A stretch of DNA of 64,000 nucleotides from DAOUAG01 sp034432935 (lineage in GTDB: Bacteria; Chloroflexota; Dehalococcoidia; SM23-28-2; RBG-16-64-32), in NCBI GenBank assembly GCA_034432935.1, contig DAOUBD010000012.1:1-64000 (forward strand). Reading direction: 5' to 3'. The position numbers and the translations under genes are program-made. A model generated the notes under the pieces. It made no database searches, was not told where the DNA came from, and saw nothing but the letters and a program-made list of their open reading frames with translations. Below, in pieces: positions 9,790 to 16,193 of this stretch. The first letter of the stretch is position 1. Every line of letters starts with the position of its first letter.

Positions 9790-10266
9790 TCAGTAGCGGA
9801 TAGCCGTGCCGCGGACGATAGCGACCACCTTGCCAGCCTGGTTCTTGTACGTGGTCTCGACGTTCACGATGAGCATAGGGCCCATCCGGCCCTCACGCTC
9901 CGTGAGCCCCGTAAGCTTCGTGGTCGCTGTGAGCCTATCGCCCGAGCAGACCGTGTCGAAGTATTCGATGTCGGTGCCCCCGTTGAGAATGCGCTTGTAG
10001 GGGACGTCGAGACGGAAGGCCTCGGGTATCGGCGGCGGCTTGTTGGGGTCGTAGATGGGGTGGCCTAAGAAGCCGATGGGCGCCACCAAGCCGCGATACC
10101 CCTTGCTCTTGGCGTGGGCTTCATCGTAAAAGATGGGGTCCTTGTACCCCACAGCCCTCGCGAACTGGCGGCAGCCCAGGTTGTCCACCTCATGCGTCAC
10201 GGGCTCCGATTCGCGGCCGATGGCGGCGCGCATCTCATCGGTGATGACAGAAGCGGACTGGGTCAT
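9790..10266 (-). CDS. MaoC N-terminal-like (FAS1-type) dehydratase subunit
   Basis: A 158-residue hot-dog protein. The position of the hydratase dyad reads Y-K-D-P-I-F-Y-D-E-A, so the catalytic His is replaced and this half is probably structural and substrate-binding. The segment Y-R-G-L-V-A-P-I-G-F is characteristic of the MaoC N-terminal domain. First gene of a leftward operon with the hydratase half and two SDRs. GGAGG lies upstream of the ATG. A promoter (TTGACA/TATGCT) and an operator-like motif lie 94-145 bp upstream. Confidence 0.86.
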   Translation of the reverse strand: MTQSASVITDEMRAAIGRESEPVTHEVDNLGCRQFARAVGYKDPIFYDEAHAKSKGYRGLVAPIGFLGHPIYDPNKPPPIPEAFRLDVPYKRILNGGTDIEYFDTVCSGDRLTATTKLTGLTEREGRMGPMLIVNVETTYKNQAGKVVAIVRGTAIRY

Positions 10267-10359
10267 GGCGGACCTCCTTGACCGGAAACAGGAGCCGGCT
10301 GCCCGAGACCCGCGAGGACGATCCTCTTAGCTCCAGGCAGGTGCCGCCTCCATGCCTTC

Positions 10360-10371
10360 TAACCTTAACGT
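10360..10371 (-). promoter_or_regulatory. Operator-like motif shared with 14351-14362
   Basis: The 12-mer ACGTTAAGGTTA (minus strand) lies just downstream of the predicted start of transcription for the MaoC/SDR operon. The identical 12-mer occurs at 14351-14362 in the leader of the DUF35/YbaK/thiolase operon. Same orientation and same place relative to a promoter suggest one regulator. Confidence 0.45.
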
Positions 10372-10382
10372 GCGCGTCAGGG

Positions 10383-10411
10383 AGCATACGACAGAGACGA
10401 GAGTGTGTCAA
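10383..10411 (-). promoter_or_regulatory. Sigma-70-type promoter for the MaoC/SDR operon
   Basis: On the minus strand TTGACA (10411-10406), 17 bp, then TATGCT (10388-10383). The -35 box overlaps the last bases of the membrane-protein gene upstream. Transcription would start near 10376, about 110 bp ahead of the MaoC-type gene. Confidence 0.5.
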
Positions 10412-10830
10412 ACGTCCCCGGAACGACCTCCGCCCCGCGCGAGGAAAGATTCCACCCGCGGCTCTTCGATGGCCACGGCGCCGCTGCTCGCGGCCCAGGC
10501 CACACCAAGGGAGTACAGGGCGAGCACCGCCGAACGCAGGAGCAGGGCCACGCCGGCCAGGGCCAGGATTCCGCCGAAGGTTGCGGGCTTGCGGGACAGC
10601 GGCGCCAGCGGCCGCGGCAGCGACACGGCGGCCCCAGGCGTACGCCAGGCCCAGAGGGCGAGGGCTGCTCCAGCGATGGCTATCGGGATGCCCGCAAACC
10701 TCCCCTTCCCTACCGGCAGCCGCGGGATCCTCTGACGCCTCTCGAAGGACAGCAGGGCCGAGGGCACGGAGATGAGCCAGACTCGGGATGAAAGCCGCCG
10801 GGGCACCGGCAAGCGCTGAAAGAACTCCAT
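10408..10830 (-). CDS. Small membrane protein, divergent isoprenylcysteine methyltransferase-like
   Basis: A 140-residue basic membrane protein with two or three hydrophobic segments (about 46-64, 85-105 and 105-118). The pattern of a first helix G-I-P-I-A-I-A-G-A-A-L-A-L-W-A, then G-G-I-L-A-L-A-G-V-A-L-L-L-R-S and an E-E-P near the end resembles the ICMT/phospholipid methyltransferase family. The diagnostic R-H-P-x-Y motif is replaced by S-R-K-P-A-T-F, so methyl transfer is doubtful. No clear ribosome-binding site. Codon use fits a real gene; the family call is tentative. Confidence 0.5.
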   Translation of the reverse strand: MEFFQRLPVPRRLSSRVWLISVPSALLSFERRQRIPRLPVGKGRFAGIPIAIAGAALALWAWRTPGAAVSLPRPLAPLSRKPATFGGILALAGVALLLRSAVLALYSLGVAWAASSGAVAIEEPRVESFLARGGGRSGDV

Positions 10831-10918
10831 TGGCGTCCCGCATTATGGCCTATCGCTCGGGGGAAACGCAATCTATCAACCCACGGCCTGGCACCCCCTG
10901 TTGTATCATGGCCCCAGG

Positions 10919-11488
10919 ATGGTCACGCAGGGCGCGAGAGCTGCGTTGGCGGCAGTAGTGGTGCTGGTATCGGGGCTGCTGGCCGGCTGTGGCGGCGGCG
11001 GCCGTCAGGACCCCTTGGCCGGCGCCAGCGTCACGCCTTCGCAGACGATACAGGTGTCCAGCCTTGCCTTCACGTCCGGTGCCGCCATACCGAAGGAGTA
11101 CACCTGCGACGGCTTCGATGCCTCCCCGGCCCTCAGTTGGAAGGTCGTGCCGCAGGGCACGCGCTCCCTGGCCGTGATCGCCGATGATCCCGACGCCGGC
11201 GGCTTCGTCCACTGGGTGGTGTATGCGATTCCCCCTTCCTTCGAAGGCTTGCCTGCCAGAGTGCAGCCTGACGCTGTGGACTTTCGTCAGGGGAAGAACA
11301 GCTTCGGCAAGACCGGCTATGGCGGGCCCTGCCCGCCCAAAGGCTCGCAGCACACCTACCGCTTCCGCGTTTACGCTTTGGACGCGGAGATCTTTCTCAA
11401 GGCGGGGAGCGACGCCAAGGAAGTAGTCGAAGCGATGAAGGGCCATATCTTGGCCTTCGGGGAGCTCACCGGGACGTATGCGCGGTGA
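10919..11488 (+). CDS. PEBP-family (YbhB/YbcL) lipoprotein
   Basis: Raf-kinase-inhibitor-like phosphatidylethanolamine-binding fold. The first 24 residues form a lipoprotein signal ending L-L-A-G-C, so the protein is probably anchored outside the cytoplasmic membrane. The ligand-site signature D-D-P-D-A-G and F-V-H-W-V-V-Y-A-I-P is at about residues 88-104, and G-Y-G-G-P-C-P-P near 135. ATG 10919 is chosen because it gives a proper signal peptide. Bacterial members have no settled role. Monocistronic by position. Confidence 0.88.
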   Translation: MVTQGARAALAAVVVLVSGLLAGCGGGGRQDPLAGASVTPSQTIQVSSLAFTSGAAIPKEYTCDGFDASPALSWKVVPQGTRSLAVIADDPDAGGFVHWVVYAIPPSFEGLPARVQPDAVDFRQGKNSFGKTGYGGPCPPKGSQHTYRFRVYALDAEIFLKAGSDAKEVVEAMKGHILAFGELTGTYAR

Positions 11489-11500
11489 GGCCTGGCGGGG

Positions 11501-12154
11501 CTAGCGCAAGATAACCGGTCGGAAGCGCCCCGAGTGCAGGGCCTGGATCAAGTCATCGAGGCCCCGTACTGGCGCCTCGAACTCGGTGGCGCAACGGGCC
11601 ACGTCGGCCCTGTCATGGGCGTCGCTGCCTGCGACAGCCGGTAGCGCCAGGCGCTGGCATACCTCTTGCGCGAAGGCGTTCTCCCGCTGGCTGCCGCGCC
11701 CATTGTGCGCCTCCATAGCGCATACGTGGCGATAGGCTGGGTTGTTCACCGCCCGTTCTAGGGCCGCTAGCCAGGCCGGCCCTCCGCGGGGGTCCTCGCC
11801 TCGCAGGAGCTCCCAAGGCAGTTGCCGCCGGTACGGGTGGGCGGCCACCATCGCACCGCCCGCGGCAACGACCAAGGAGACGAGGTCCTTCGTCCGGTGC
11901 ATGCCGTATACGTAGCGCTCCAGCCCGAACACCAGGAAGTGGCCGTCCTCCGTGTTCACCTCTATGCCAGGGATGACCACAAAACGATGGCGCAGCGCCA
12001 GCCGGCGCACCTCCTCATGGTTCCAGAAGAAGTCATGCTCTGTCAGGCAGACGCCGTCCAGCCCGGCCTCCTTGGCTGCCTCGATTAAGACGTCCGCCGT
12101 AAGCGAGCTGTCGTGGGAGAGGGGTTGGGTGTGAGTATGCAGGTCGATAAGCAT
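11501..12154 (-). CDS. PHP-domain metal-dependent phosphoesterase
   Basis: A 217-residue PHP domain with metal ligands in order: L-H-T-H near residue 5, T-E-H-D near 38, G-I-E-V-N near 63, a conserved His in the A-A-H-P region near 109, and G-S-D-A-H-D near 176. Stand-alone PHP proteins hydrolyse phosphomonoesters or 3',5'-bisphosphates. It lies downstream of the thiolase gene on the same strand, but a 98-bp gap makes co-transcription uncertain. Substrate unknown. Confidence 0.88.
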   Translation of the reverse strand: MLIDLHTHTQPLSHDSSLTADVLIEAAKEAGLDGVCLTEHDFFWNHEEVRRLALRHRFVVIPGIEVNTEDGHFLVFGLERYVYGMHRTKDLVSLVVAAGGAMVAAHPYRRQLPWELLRGEDPRGGPAWLAALERAVNNPAYRHVCAMEAHNGRGSQRENAFAQEVCQRLALPAVAGSDAHDRADVARCATEFEAPVRGLDDLIQALHSGRFRPVILR

Positions 12155-12252
12155 CGCCTACAACGGCCCTCCGCGGCGTGGGACGCGCAGTCCTGCTGGC
12201 GCCCCGCATCCTGTGGCGGATCTGGGCCTTCCCGTCCGGCCTCCGTAGCCCG

Positions 12253-13440
12253 TCATTCCACGCCTAGGATCAGGGTGCCGGTCGAGGACAGCACCCCGCC
12301 CGTGCCATTGACCAGGGCCAGCCGGGCATTGGGTACCTGCCTAGGCCCGCACTCGCCCCGCAGTTGGCGCACCGCCTCGATGAGGAGGAAGATGCCGTAC
12401 ATACCTGGGTGGGTGTATGACAGGCCACCGCCGTTGGTGTTCAGAGGGAACTCGCCGCCCGGCGCCGTTCGCTGCCCCGAGACAAAGGCCCCGCCCTCGC
12501 CGGGTTTGCAGAACCCCAACGCTTCGAGGGTCACCAAGACCGTGTACGTAAACGAGTCGTATACCTCGACTACGTCGATGTCCTCGTGGCGGACGCCTGC
12601 CATGGCGAACGCCCGCGGCCCCGATATCCTGGCCGGAGTGGTGGTCAGGTCCGGCATGTTGGCGATGGAGGCGTGGGTTGTGGCTTCCCCGGAGCCCAGT
12701 ACCCATACCGGCTTCTTCTTCAGGTCTCGGGCCCGCTCCGCTGACGTCACCACTACCGCGCCCCCGGCATCGGTCACCAAGCAGCAGTCCAGCAGGTGGA
12801 AGGGGTACGTTATCCACCGGGAAGACAGGACGTCATCGATAGTGATGGGGTCCCGCATCAGAGCCTTGGGGTTCAGCATCGCCCACTTGCGAGTGGCGAC
12901 GGCGATCTCGGCCAACTGCTCGTGCGTCGTGCCGTACTGGTGCATGTGGCGCATGCAGGCCAGGGCGTAGTGGGTCGCGGGGCCGCCCACATGGTACGGG
13001 CTCTCGAACTGCTCTTGTGGCGACCATGGGTCACTGGGAAACCGGGGCCCTCCTCGCAGTCGCATGGAGTGCCCGCTTTGCCCATGAGTGATCAGGGCCA
13101 CGTCGATGAGCCCCTGGGCGATGGCTGCGGCCGCGTGCTCCACATGGATCACAAATGACGAGCCGCCAACGGAGGTGCTGTCCGTGTAGGTCGGCTGGAT
13201 GCCTAGGTACTCAGCCAGCAGTAGGCTGGGGTGCCAGCCAGCCCCGGCCGTAAAAATGGCGTCCACCTCCGACTTGTCGATCCCCGCATCAGCCAGGGCA
13301 TTGCGGGCCGCCTCGGCGTGCAGTTGCAGCGGCGACTTGTGGGGCACGATGCCGATCTCATCGGACTCATCGACGCCCACTATGGCCACCTTGCGGAAGA
13401 AGCCAGCCTTCTCCCTATCAGTGAACGCTTCTCCCGGCAT
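12253..13440 (-). CDS. SCP-x-type thiolase-like protein
   Basis: About 395 residues of thiolase fold in the lipid-transfer-protein (SCP-x) class. The region that carries the nucleophilic Cys in true thiolases reads S-V-G-G-S-S-F-V, with no Cys. The C-terminal half keeps D-V-V-E-V-Y-D-S-F, N-T-N-G-G and S-Y-T-H-P-G. A role as a retro-aldolase partner of DUF35, rather than as a thiolase, is possible. ATG 13440 follows AGGAGG at good spacing and overlaps the YbaK gene's stop. Third gene of a DUF35-YbaK-thiolase operon. Confidence 0.85.
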   Translation of the reverse strand: MPGEAFTDREKAGFFRKVAIVGVDESDEIGIVPHKSPLQLHAEAARNALADAGIDKSEVDAIFTAGAGWHPSLLLAEYLGIQPTYTDSTSVGGSSFVIHVEHAAAAIAQGLIDVALITHGQSGHSMRLRGGPRFPSDPWSPQEQFESPYHVGGPATHYALACMRHMHQYGTTHEQLAEIAVATRKWAMLNPKALMRDPITIDDVLSSRWITYPFHLLDCCLVTDAGGAVVVTSAERARDLKKKPVWVLGSGEATTHASIANMPDLTTTPARISGPRAFAMAGVRHEDIDVVEVYDSFTYTVLVTLEALGFCKPGEGGAFVSGQRTAPGGEFPLNTNGGGLSYTHPGMYGIFLLIEAVRQLRGECGPRQVPNARLALVNGTGGVLSSTGTLILGVE

Positions 13441-13916
13441 CACACCTCCTTTAGGTCTGCAATAACTGCTCCGCTGGCCGTGGCCAGGGCCCCAGGCGGC
13501 GCTGCGAAAACGCTGTCCGGCGTGCCCGCCGCTGCCCAGACGGTCTCGTAGGCCAGCAGGTCGCGATCAAAATAGGTCGGCAGAGGGGTTCTGTGGCCGA
13601 AGGGCGGCACGCCGCCGGCAACGAACCCGGTTATCTCCCGCACCTGCTCCGCGCTGGCCGGATGTACCTTCTGGGCTCCGGTCAGGTGCTTCAGCGCCGT
13701 CAACGAGACCCGGTTCGAGCCGGACACCAGACATAGGAGCGGCTCGCCGTCTGCGAGGAACACGATGGACTTCGCGATCTGGCCCAAGTGCGCGCCGATG
13801 GCCTCGGCTGCATCTCGGGCCGTGCGGGTCCCCTGGGGAAAAGTCCGTACCTCGACCTCCAGCCCCAGGCGCCGGCCGGCATCGGCTACAGCCCGGCAGG
13901 CAGGGGGCAGCGTCAT
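13440..13916 (-). CDS. YbaK/EbsC-family (Cys-tRNA deacylase-like) protein
   Basis: A 158-residue YbaK/ProX-type fold. Relatives hydrolyse mischarged aminoacyl-tRNA. The core I-A-K-S-I-V-F-L-A-D-G near residue 47 and G-S-N-R-V-S, G-F-V-A-G-G-V-P-P-F-G-H fit the family, including the Lys used for catalysis. The start codon overlaps the DUF35 stop (ATGA) and its own stop overlaps the thiolase start, so it is locked into an operon of acyl-CoA enzymes. This raises the question of whether it acts on a thioester rather than on tRNA. Confidence 0.85.
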   Translation of the reverse strand: MTLPPACRAVADAGRRLGLEVEVRTFPQGTRTARDAAEAIGAHLGQIAKSIVFLADGEPLLCLVSGSNRVSLTALKHLTGAQKVHPASAEQVREITGFVAGGVPPFGHRTPLPTYFDRDLLAYETVWAAAGTPDSVFAAPPGALATASGAVIADLKEV

Positions 13917-14344
13917 ACCTCTTTCGCAAGGGGCCGGAACTTGGGGAGAGAGATCTCCCCGGTGATGTCCTCGAACACGGCTTCCACGGGCAAATCGCAG
14001 CGGATCTTGGCCGGGTCGGGCTCGACGCCCACGATGTTTGTGTAGATGCGGGGGCCCTCCTCCAGCTCCACAATGGCGCTGACGTAAGGTATGTCCTGGG
14101 CCCAGGCGGGGTGCCAAGCCCGGTAGTGAATGCCAAAGGAGTAGATCCTGCCACGCCCACTGGCCCGGCGCCACTCCACGTCCCAGCTAAAGCACTGGGG
14201 GCAGAAGTCCCGTGGGTAGAAGTAGAACCGCTGGCACTGGCGGCAGAAAGGCAGCCAGAGCTCGTGCTTCTTGCAGCCCTCCCAGTAACGGCGCGACTCC
14301 GGAGCCGGCGATGGTATAGGTTTGGCGTAAGTACTGTCAGGCAT
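13913..14344 (-). CDS. DUF35 OB-fold protein with rubredoxin-like zinc ribbon
   Basis: A 143-residue protein with an N-terminal zinc ribbon (C34-x2-C37 and C48-x2-C51) and a C-terminal OB fold (about 60-140) with G-R-G-R-I-Y-S-F and V-E-L-E-E-G-P-R. DUF35 proteins bind acyl-CoA and form complexes with thiolases or aldolases. ATG 14344 is preferred to longer frames because the homologous region starts there and the promoter and operator lie just upstream. First gene of the operon with YbaK and the SCP-x-like protein. Confidence 0.88.
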   Translation of the reverse strand: MPDSTYAKPIPSPAPESRRYWEGCKKHELWLPFCRQCQRFYFYPRDFCPQCFSWDVEWRRASGRGRIYSFGIHYRAWHPAWAQDIPYVSAIVELEEGPRIYTNIVGVEPDPAKIRCDLPVEAVFEDITGEISLPKFRPLAKEV

Positions 14345-14350
14345 GATCCC

Positions 14351-14365
14351 TAACCTTAACGTTAA
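14351..14365 (-). promoter_or_regulatory. Palindromic operator in the leader of the DUF35 operon
   Basis: TTAACGTTAA at 14356-14365 is a perfect 10-bp palindrome and is joined to AGGTTA, giving the 12-mer also found at 10360-10371. It lies between the predicted start of transcription and the ATG at 14344, where a bound repressor would block elongation. The nearby PadR gene is one candidate for the regulator. Confidence 0.5.
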
Positions 14366-14388
14366 CTCCCTATAACCTTTACTTCCGG

Positions 14389-14418
14389 ATGGTAGGGGGA
14401 GCCTGCGGCGGCTGTCAA
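14389..14418 (-). promoter_or_regulatory. Sigma-70-type promoter for the DUF35/YbaK/thiolase operon
   Basis: On the minus strand TTGACA (14418-14413), 18 bp, then TACCAT (14394-14389). It follows directly after the PadR terminator hairpin. Confidence 0.45.
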
Positions 14419-14422
14419 GGAA

Positions 14423-14458
14423 GCGACTGGGGGCCCGAGCGAAGGGGCCCCCAGTCGC
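14423..14458 (-). terminator. Strong hairpin downstream of the PadR gene
   Basis: A perfect 14-bp stem (14423-14436 with 14445-14458) with an 8-base loop (GAGCGAAG). It begins 29 bp past the PadR stop. On the minus strand it is followed by TTCCTTG, only a weak T-run. Confidence 0.7.
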
Positions 14459-14486
14459 CAGGGAGGGTATGCGGCGTGCTGACCGT

Positions 14487-15164
14487 CTAAGGTTCACCGC
14501 GCGGCCGCTGGGCGCTGGCCGACGCGGAAGGGATCTCTCTCTTGATCTGGTCCAGGATTTCCATCGCCATGCGGACGTCCAGCTCGCCGACTGGAGCCCT
14601 AGGATAGGCAAAGCGAGCATCGTCCATCTGTTCCAGCCGGGCTATCGTCTCTTCTGCCCACTGGATCTGGGCCCTGTTCTGGGCCATGGCCGCGTCCAGA
14701 GTGAGGTTCCAGAAGAACGCCTCATGCCCGAGGCCGATGCGGTTAGCCAGGCTCTCGATGATGGCGCACCCGCGCTCGTACATGGCGGTGGCTTCCCGCA
14801 ACTCCTCCACACGGTGGCGGAGGACCCGGATGAGGTCTTCCCGCCGTAGGGCCGAGCCGAAGAACAGCTTGATCATTAGAGGTTCGCGGACCTGGTCTGT
14901 GCTGGCTGGCCGCGAGAGCCAATCTACCAGCTCGCGGCGGCCGTCCTCAGTAATGGTGTAGACCTTCCGGTTGGGGCGGTCGGCTTGCACCTGCACCCGC
15001 ATCTCCACGAGCCCTTCAGCCTCCATCTGCTTGAGGCTCGGATATATCTGGCTCAGCTCCGCATTCCAGAAGTGGGCCACGGAGACGTCGAAGAACTTCT
15101 TGATCTCGTAGCCGGTCATCGGGCCGTAACTGAGGAACCCCAAGAGCGCGTGCTTCAGCGACAT
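14487..15164 (-). CDS. PadR-family transcriptional regulator
   Basis: A 225-residue regulator. The winged helix occupies about residues 1-85 (A-L-L-G-F-L-S-Y-G-P-M-T-G-Y-E-I-K, then L-S-Q-I-Y-P-S-L, then Y-T-I-T-E-D-G-R), and a helical C-terminal dimerisation domain of the Vir_act_alpha_C type fills about 90-185. PadR proteins usually repress neighbouring genes and respond to phenolics or other small molecules. Three 10-bp-spaced CTAGCT repeats lie 38-63 bp upstream of the start and may be its own operator. Ends in a strong terminator hairpin. Confidence 0.92.
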   Translation of the reverse strand: MSLKHALLGFLSYGPMTGYEIKKFFDVSVAHFWNAELSQIYPSLKQMEAEGLVEMRVQVQADRPNRKVYTITEDGRRELVDWLSRPASTDQVREPLMIKLFFGSALRREDLIRVLRHRVEELREATAMYERGCAIIESLANRIGLGHEAFFWNLTLDAAMAQNRAQIQWAEETIARLEQMDDARFAYPRAPVGELDVRMAMEILDQIKREIPSASASAQRPRGEP

Positions 15165-15200
15165 GGATCCATACCCCCTGGGCGTCTGTCTGTGATCCTG

Positions 15201-15230
15201 CCTAGCTGTGGCTAGCTGTACCTAGCTTAC
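15201..15230. promoter_or_regulatory. Three 10-bp direct repeats upstream of the PadR gene
   Basis: CCTAGCTGTG, GCTAGCTGTA and CCTAGCTTAC follow one another exactly, putting CTAGCT at 15202, 15212 and 15222, one helical turn apart. GCTAG (15211) and CTAGC (15222) also form a dyad. This phasing is expected of a site bound cooperatively on one face of the DNA. It overlaps the 3' end of a small gene. Confidence 0.5.
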
Positions 15231-15408
15231 ACCCTCGCCGGCCACGCGCGACTTCGCCGAACAGCCCGCGTACTCCAAACACGATGCGCTGTTTCAAGGC
15301 AGGCCAGAAGAGGCGGCGCGCGCCGCCCGGCCTCCTAGCGGCCCTGGCCTCCCTTTCGCGCTGCTGCATCGTGACGTAAACCAGCTCGTTGGGCACGAAG
15401 TCCATCAT
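15202..15408 (-). CDS. Small basic protein upstream of PadR
   Basis: A 68-residue protein whose first 30 residues (V-P-N-E-L-V-Y-V-T-M-Q-Q-R-E-R-E-A) look like a charged helix and whose remainder is Arg/Gly-rich. GAGGTG precedes the ATG pair, and a good promoter (TTGACA-17-TATATC) lies 43 bp upstream. Its stop codon is in the first CTAGCT repeat, 38 bp before the PadR start, so both may share a transcript. I cannot name the family with certainty. Confidence 0.5.
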   Translation of the reverse strand: MMDFVPNELVYVTMQQREREARAARRPGGARRLFWPALKQRIVFGVRGLFGEVARGRRGCKLGTASHS

Positions 15409-15433
15409 GGCAGCACCTCGCTTATGAGCACGA

Positions 15434-15457
15434 CTATATACATCGCTTCCGATATAG
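15434..15457. promoter_or_regulatory. Inverted repeat over the leftward -10 box
   Basis: CTATAT (15434-15439) and ATATAG (15452-15457) form an inverted repeat with a 12-bp centre. It covers the -10 box of the leftward promoter, a classic operator position. Confidence 0.4.
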
Positions 15458-15479
15458 CACGATTCCTACTATCTGTCAA
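15451..15479 (-). promoter_or_regulatory. Leftward promoter of the small gene and PadR
   Basis: Minus strand TTGACA (15479-15474), 17 bp, TATATC (15456-15451). Near-consensus. Transcription would start near 15445. Confidence 0.65.
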
Positions 15480-15522
15480 GGGAATATCGCGCTGCCATTG
15501 CACGTCCGGTGTGAAGCATATC

Positions 15523-15551
15523 TTGACATCTGTTATGACTAACCGTATATT
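15523..15551 (+). promoter_or_regulatory. Rightward promoter of the acyl carrier protein gene
   Basis: TTGACA (15523-15528), 17 bp, TATATT (15546-15551). Near-consensus. Transcription would start near 15558, only a few bases before the first ATG at 15567, so the leader is very short. It is back-to-back with the leftward promoter, so one regulator in between could control both. Confidence 0.65.
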
Positions 15552-15566
15552 GAGGCTCTGATCGGG

Positions 15567-15947
15567 ATGCCGATGACGATGGTGTTGCAGGTTTCACGGG
15601 ACGAGGTACGGGCCGCTGTGAAGGGTATCATCGCCTCCATCAAGGAGGTTCCCAATCCGCAGGACATACCCGATGATATCCCCCTCTTCGGTGACGAGCC
15701 GGCGGGCCTCTCGACCCTCCAACTGGACTCGCTCGATGCCCTAGACCTCGCCTTGGCTCTAAGGGAACGCTTCGATCCCATTGGCGAACGTCTGGAGAGA
15801 TTACTGAGCGGCGAAGGGGACCTCCAGGCGCTGGCAACGGTCAATAAGATGGTGGACTTTATCCTGTCCGCCGCATCACAAGAGGAGCCCATACATTCTG
15901 CCCTTGACCGGCCCGGGGCAGCAGACACTCGGCGAGGGCCGGGCTAG
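15567..15947 (+). CDS. Acyl carrier protein
   Basis: A 126-residue carrier protein. The phosphopantetheine attachment motif is D-S-L-D at residues 54-57 within a long helix (L-Q-L-D-S-L-D-A-L-D-L-A). About 25 residues beyond the usual 80-90 form a C-terminal tail rich in Pro, Gly and Arg. ATGs at 15567, 15573 and 15579 are all possible. No ketosynthase is nearby; an LpxL-type acyltransferase follows, so it may carry the acyl chain that enzyme transfers. Confidence 0.85.
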   Translation: MPMTMVLQVSRDEVRAAVKGIIASIKEVPNPQDIPDDIPLFGDEPAGLSTLQLDSLDALDLALALRERFDPIGERLERLLSGEGDLQALATVNKMVDFILSAASQEEPIHSALDRPGAADTRRGPG

Positions 15948-15967
15948 CAACCAAGGGGGTGCGCGCT

Positions 15968-16081
15968 ATGATCCGTTTTCTCCTCTCCCTCATCTTCCGG
16001 GGCCAGGCCCGGGAGCCGGAGGCGTTCGATTCCCTGCCTACCTGCACTTTGTGGACGCCCATCGTGCCCGGGGGTCAGTAG
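15968..16081 (+). CDS. Possible 37-residue peptide
   Basis: ATG at 15968 is preceded by AAGGGGGTG at suitable spacing. The frame (hydrophobic start M-I-R-F-L-L-S-L-I-F-R-G, then polar) ends at TAG 16079-16081, between the carrier protein and the acyltransferase. No family is recognised. Support is the ribosome-binding site only. Confidence 0.22.
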   Translation: MIRFLLSLIFRGQAREPEAFDSLPTCTLWTPIVPGGQ

Positions 16082-16193
16082 GGTCTCTAGCCGGCCGGCC
16101 AAGACTCGCCTCTTTCAGGGACACCCTTAGGTAGAGCTAGGCGTCAGCCCGTCGGTCCCCGGGCCGCGGGGGCGGCTGGGGCTGCCTTGTTTC

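Noticed and set aside
10235..10843. A 202-codon open frame on the minus strand
   Set aside because: It has Arg/Gly/Ala-rich shadow composition, runs across the start of the MaoC gene and lies opposite the same DNA as the better supported membrane protein at 10408.
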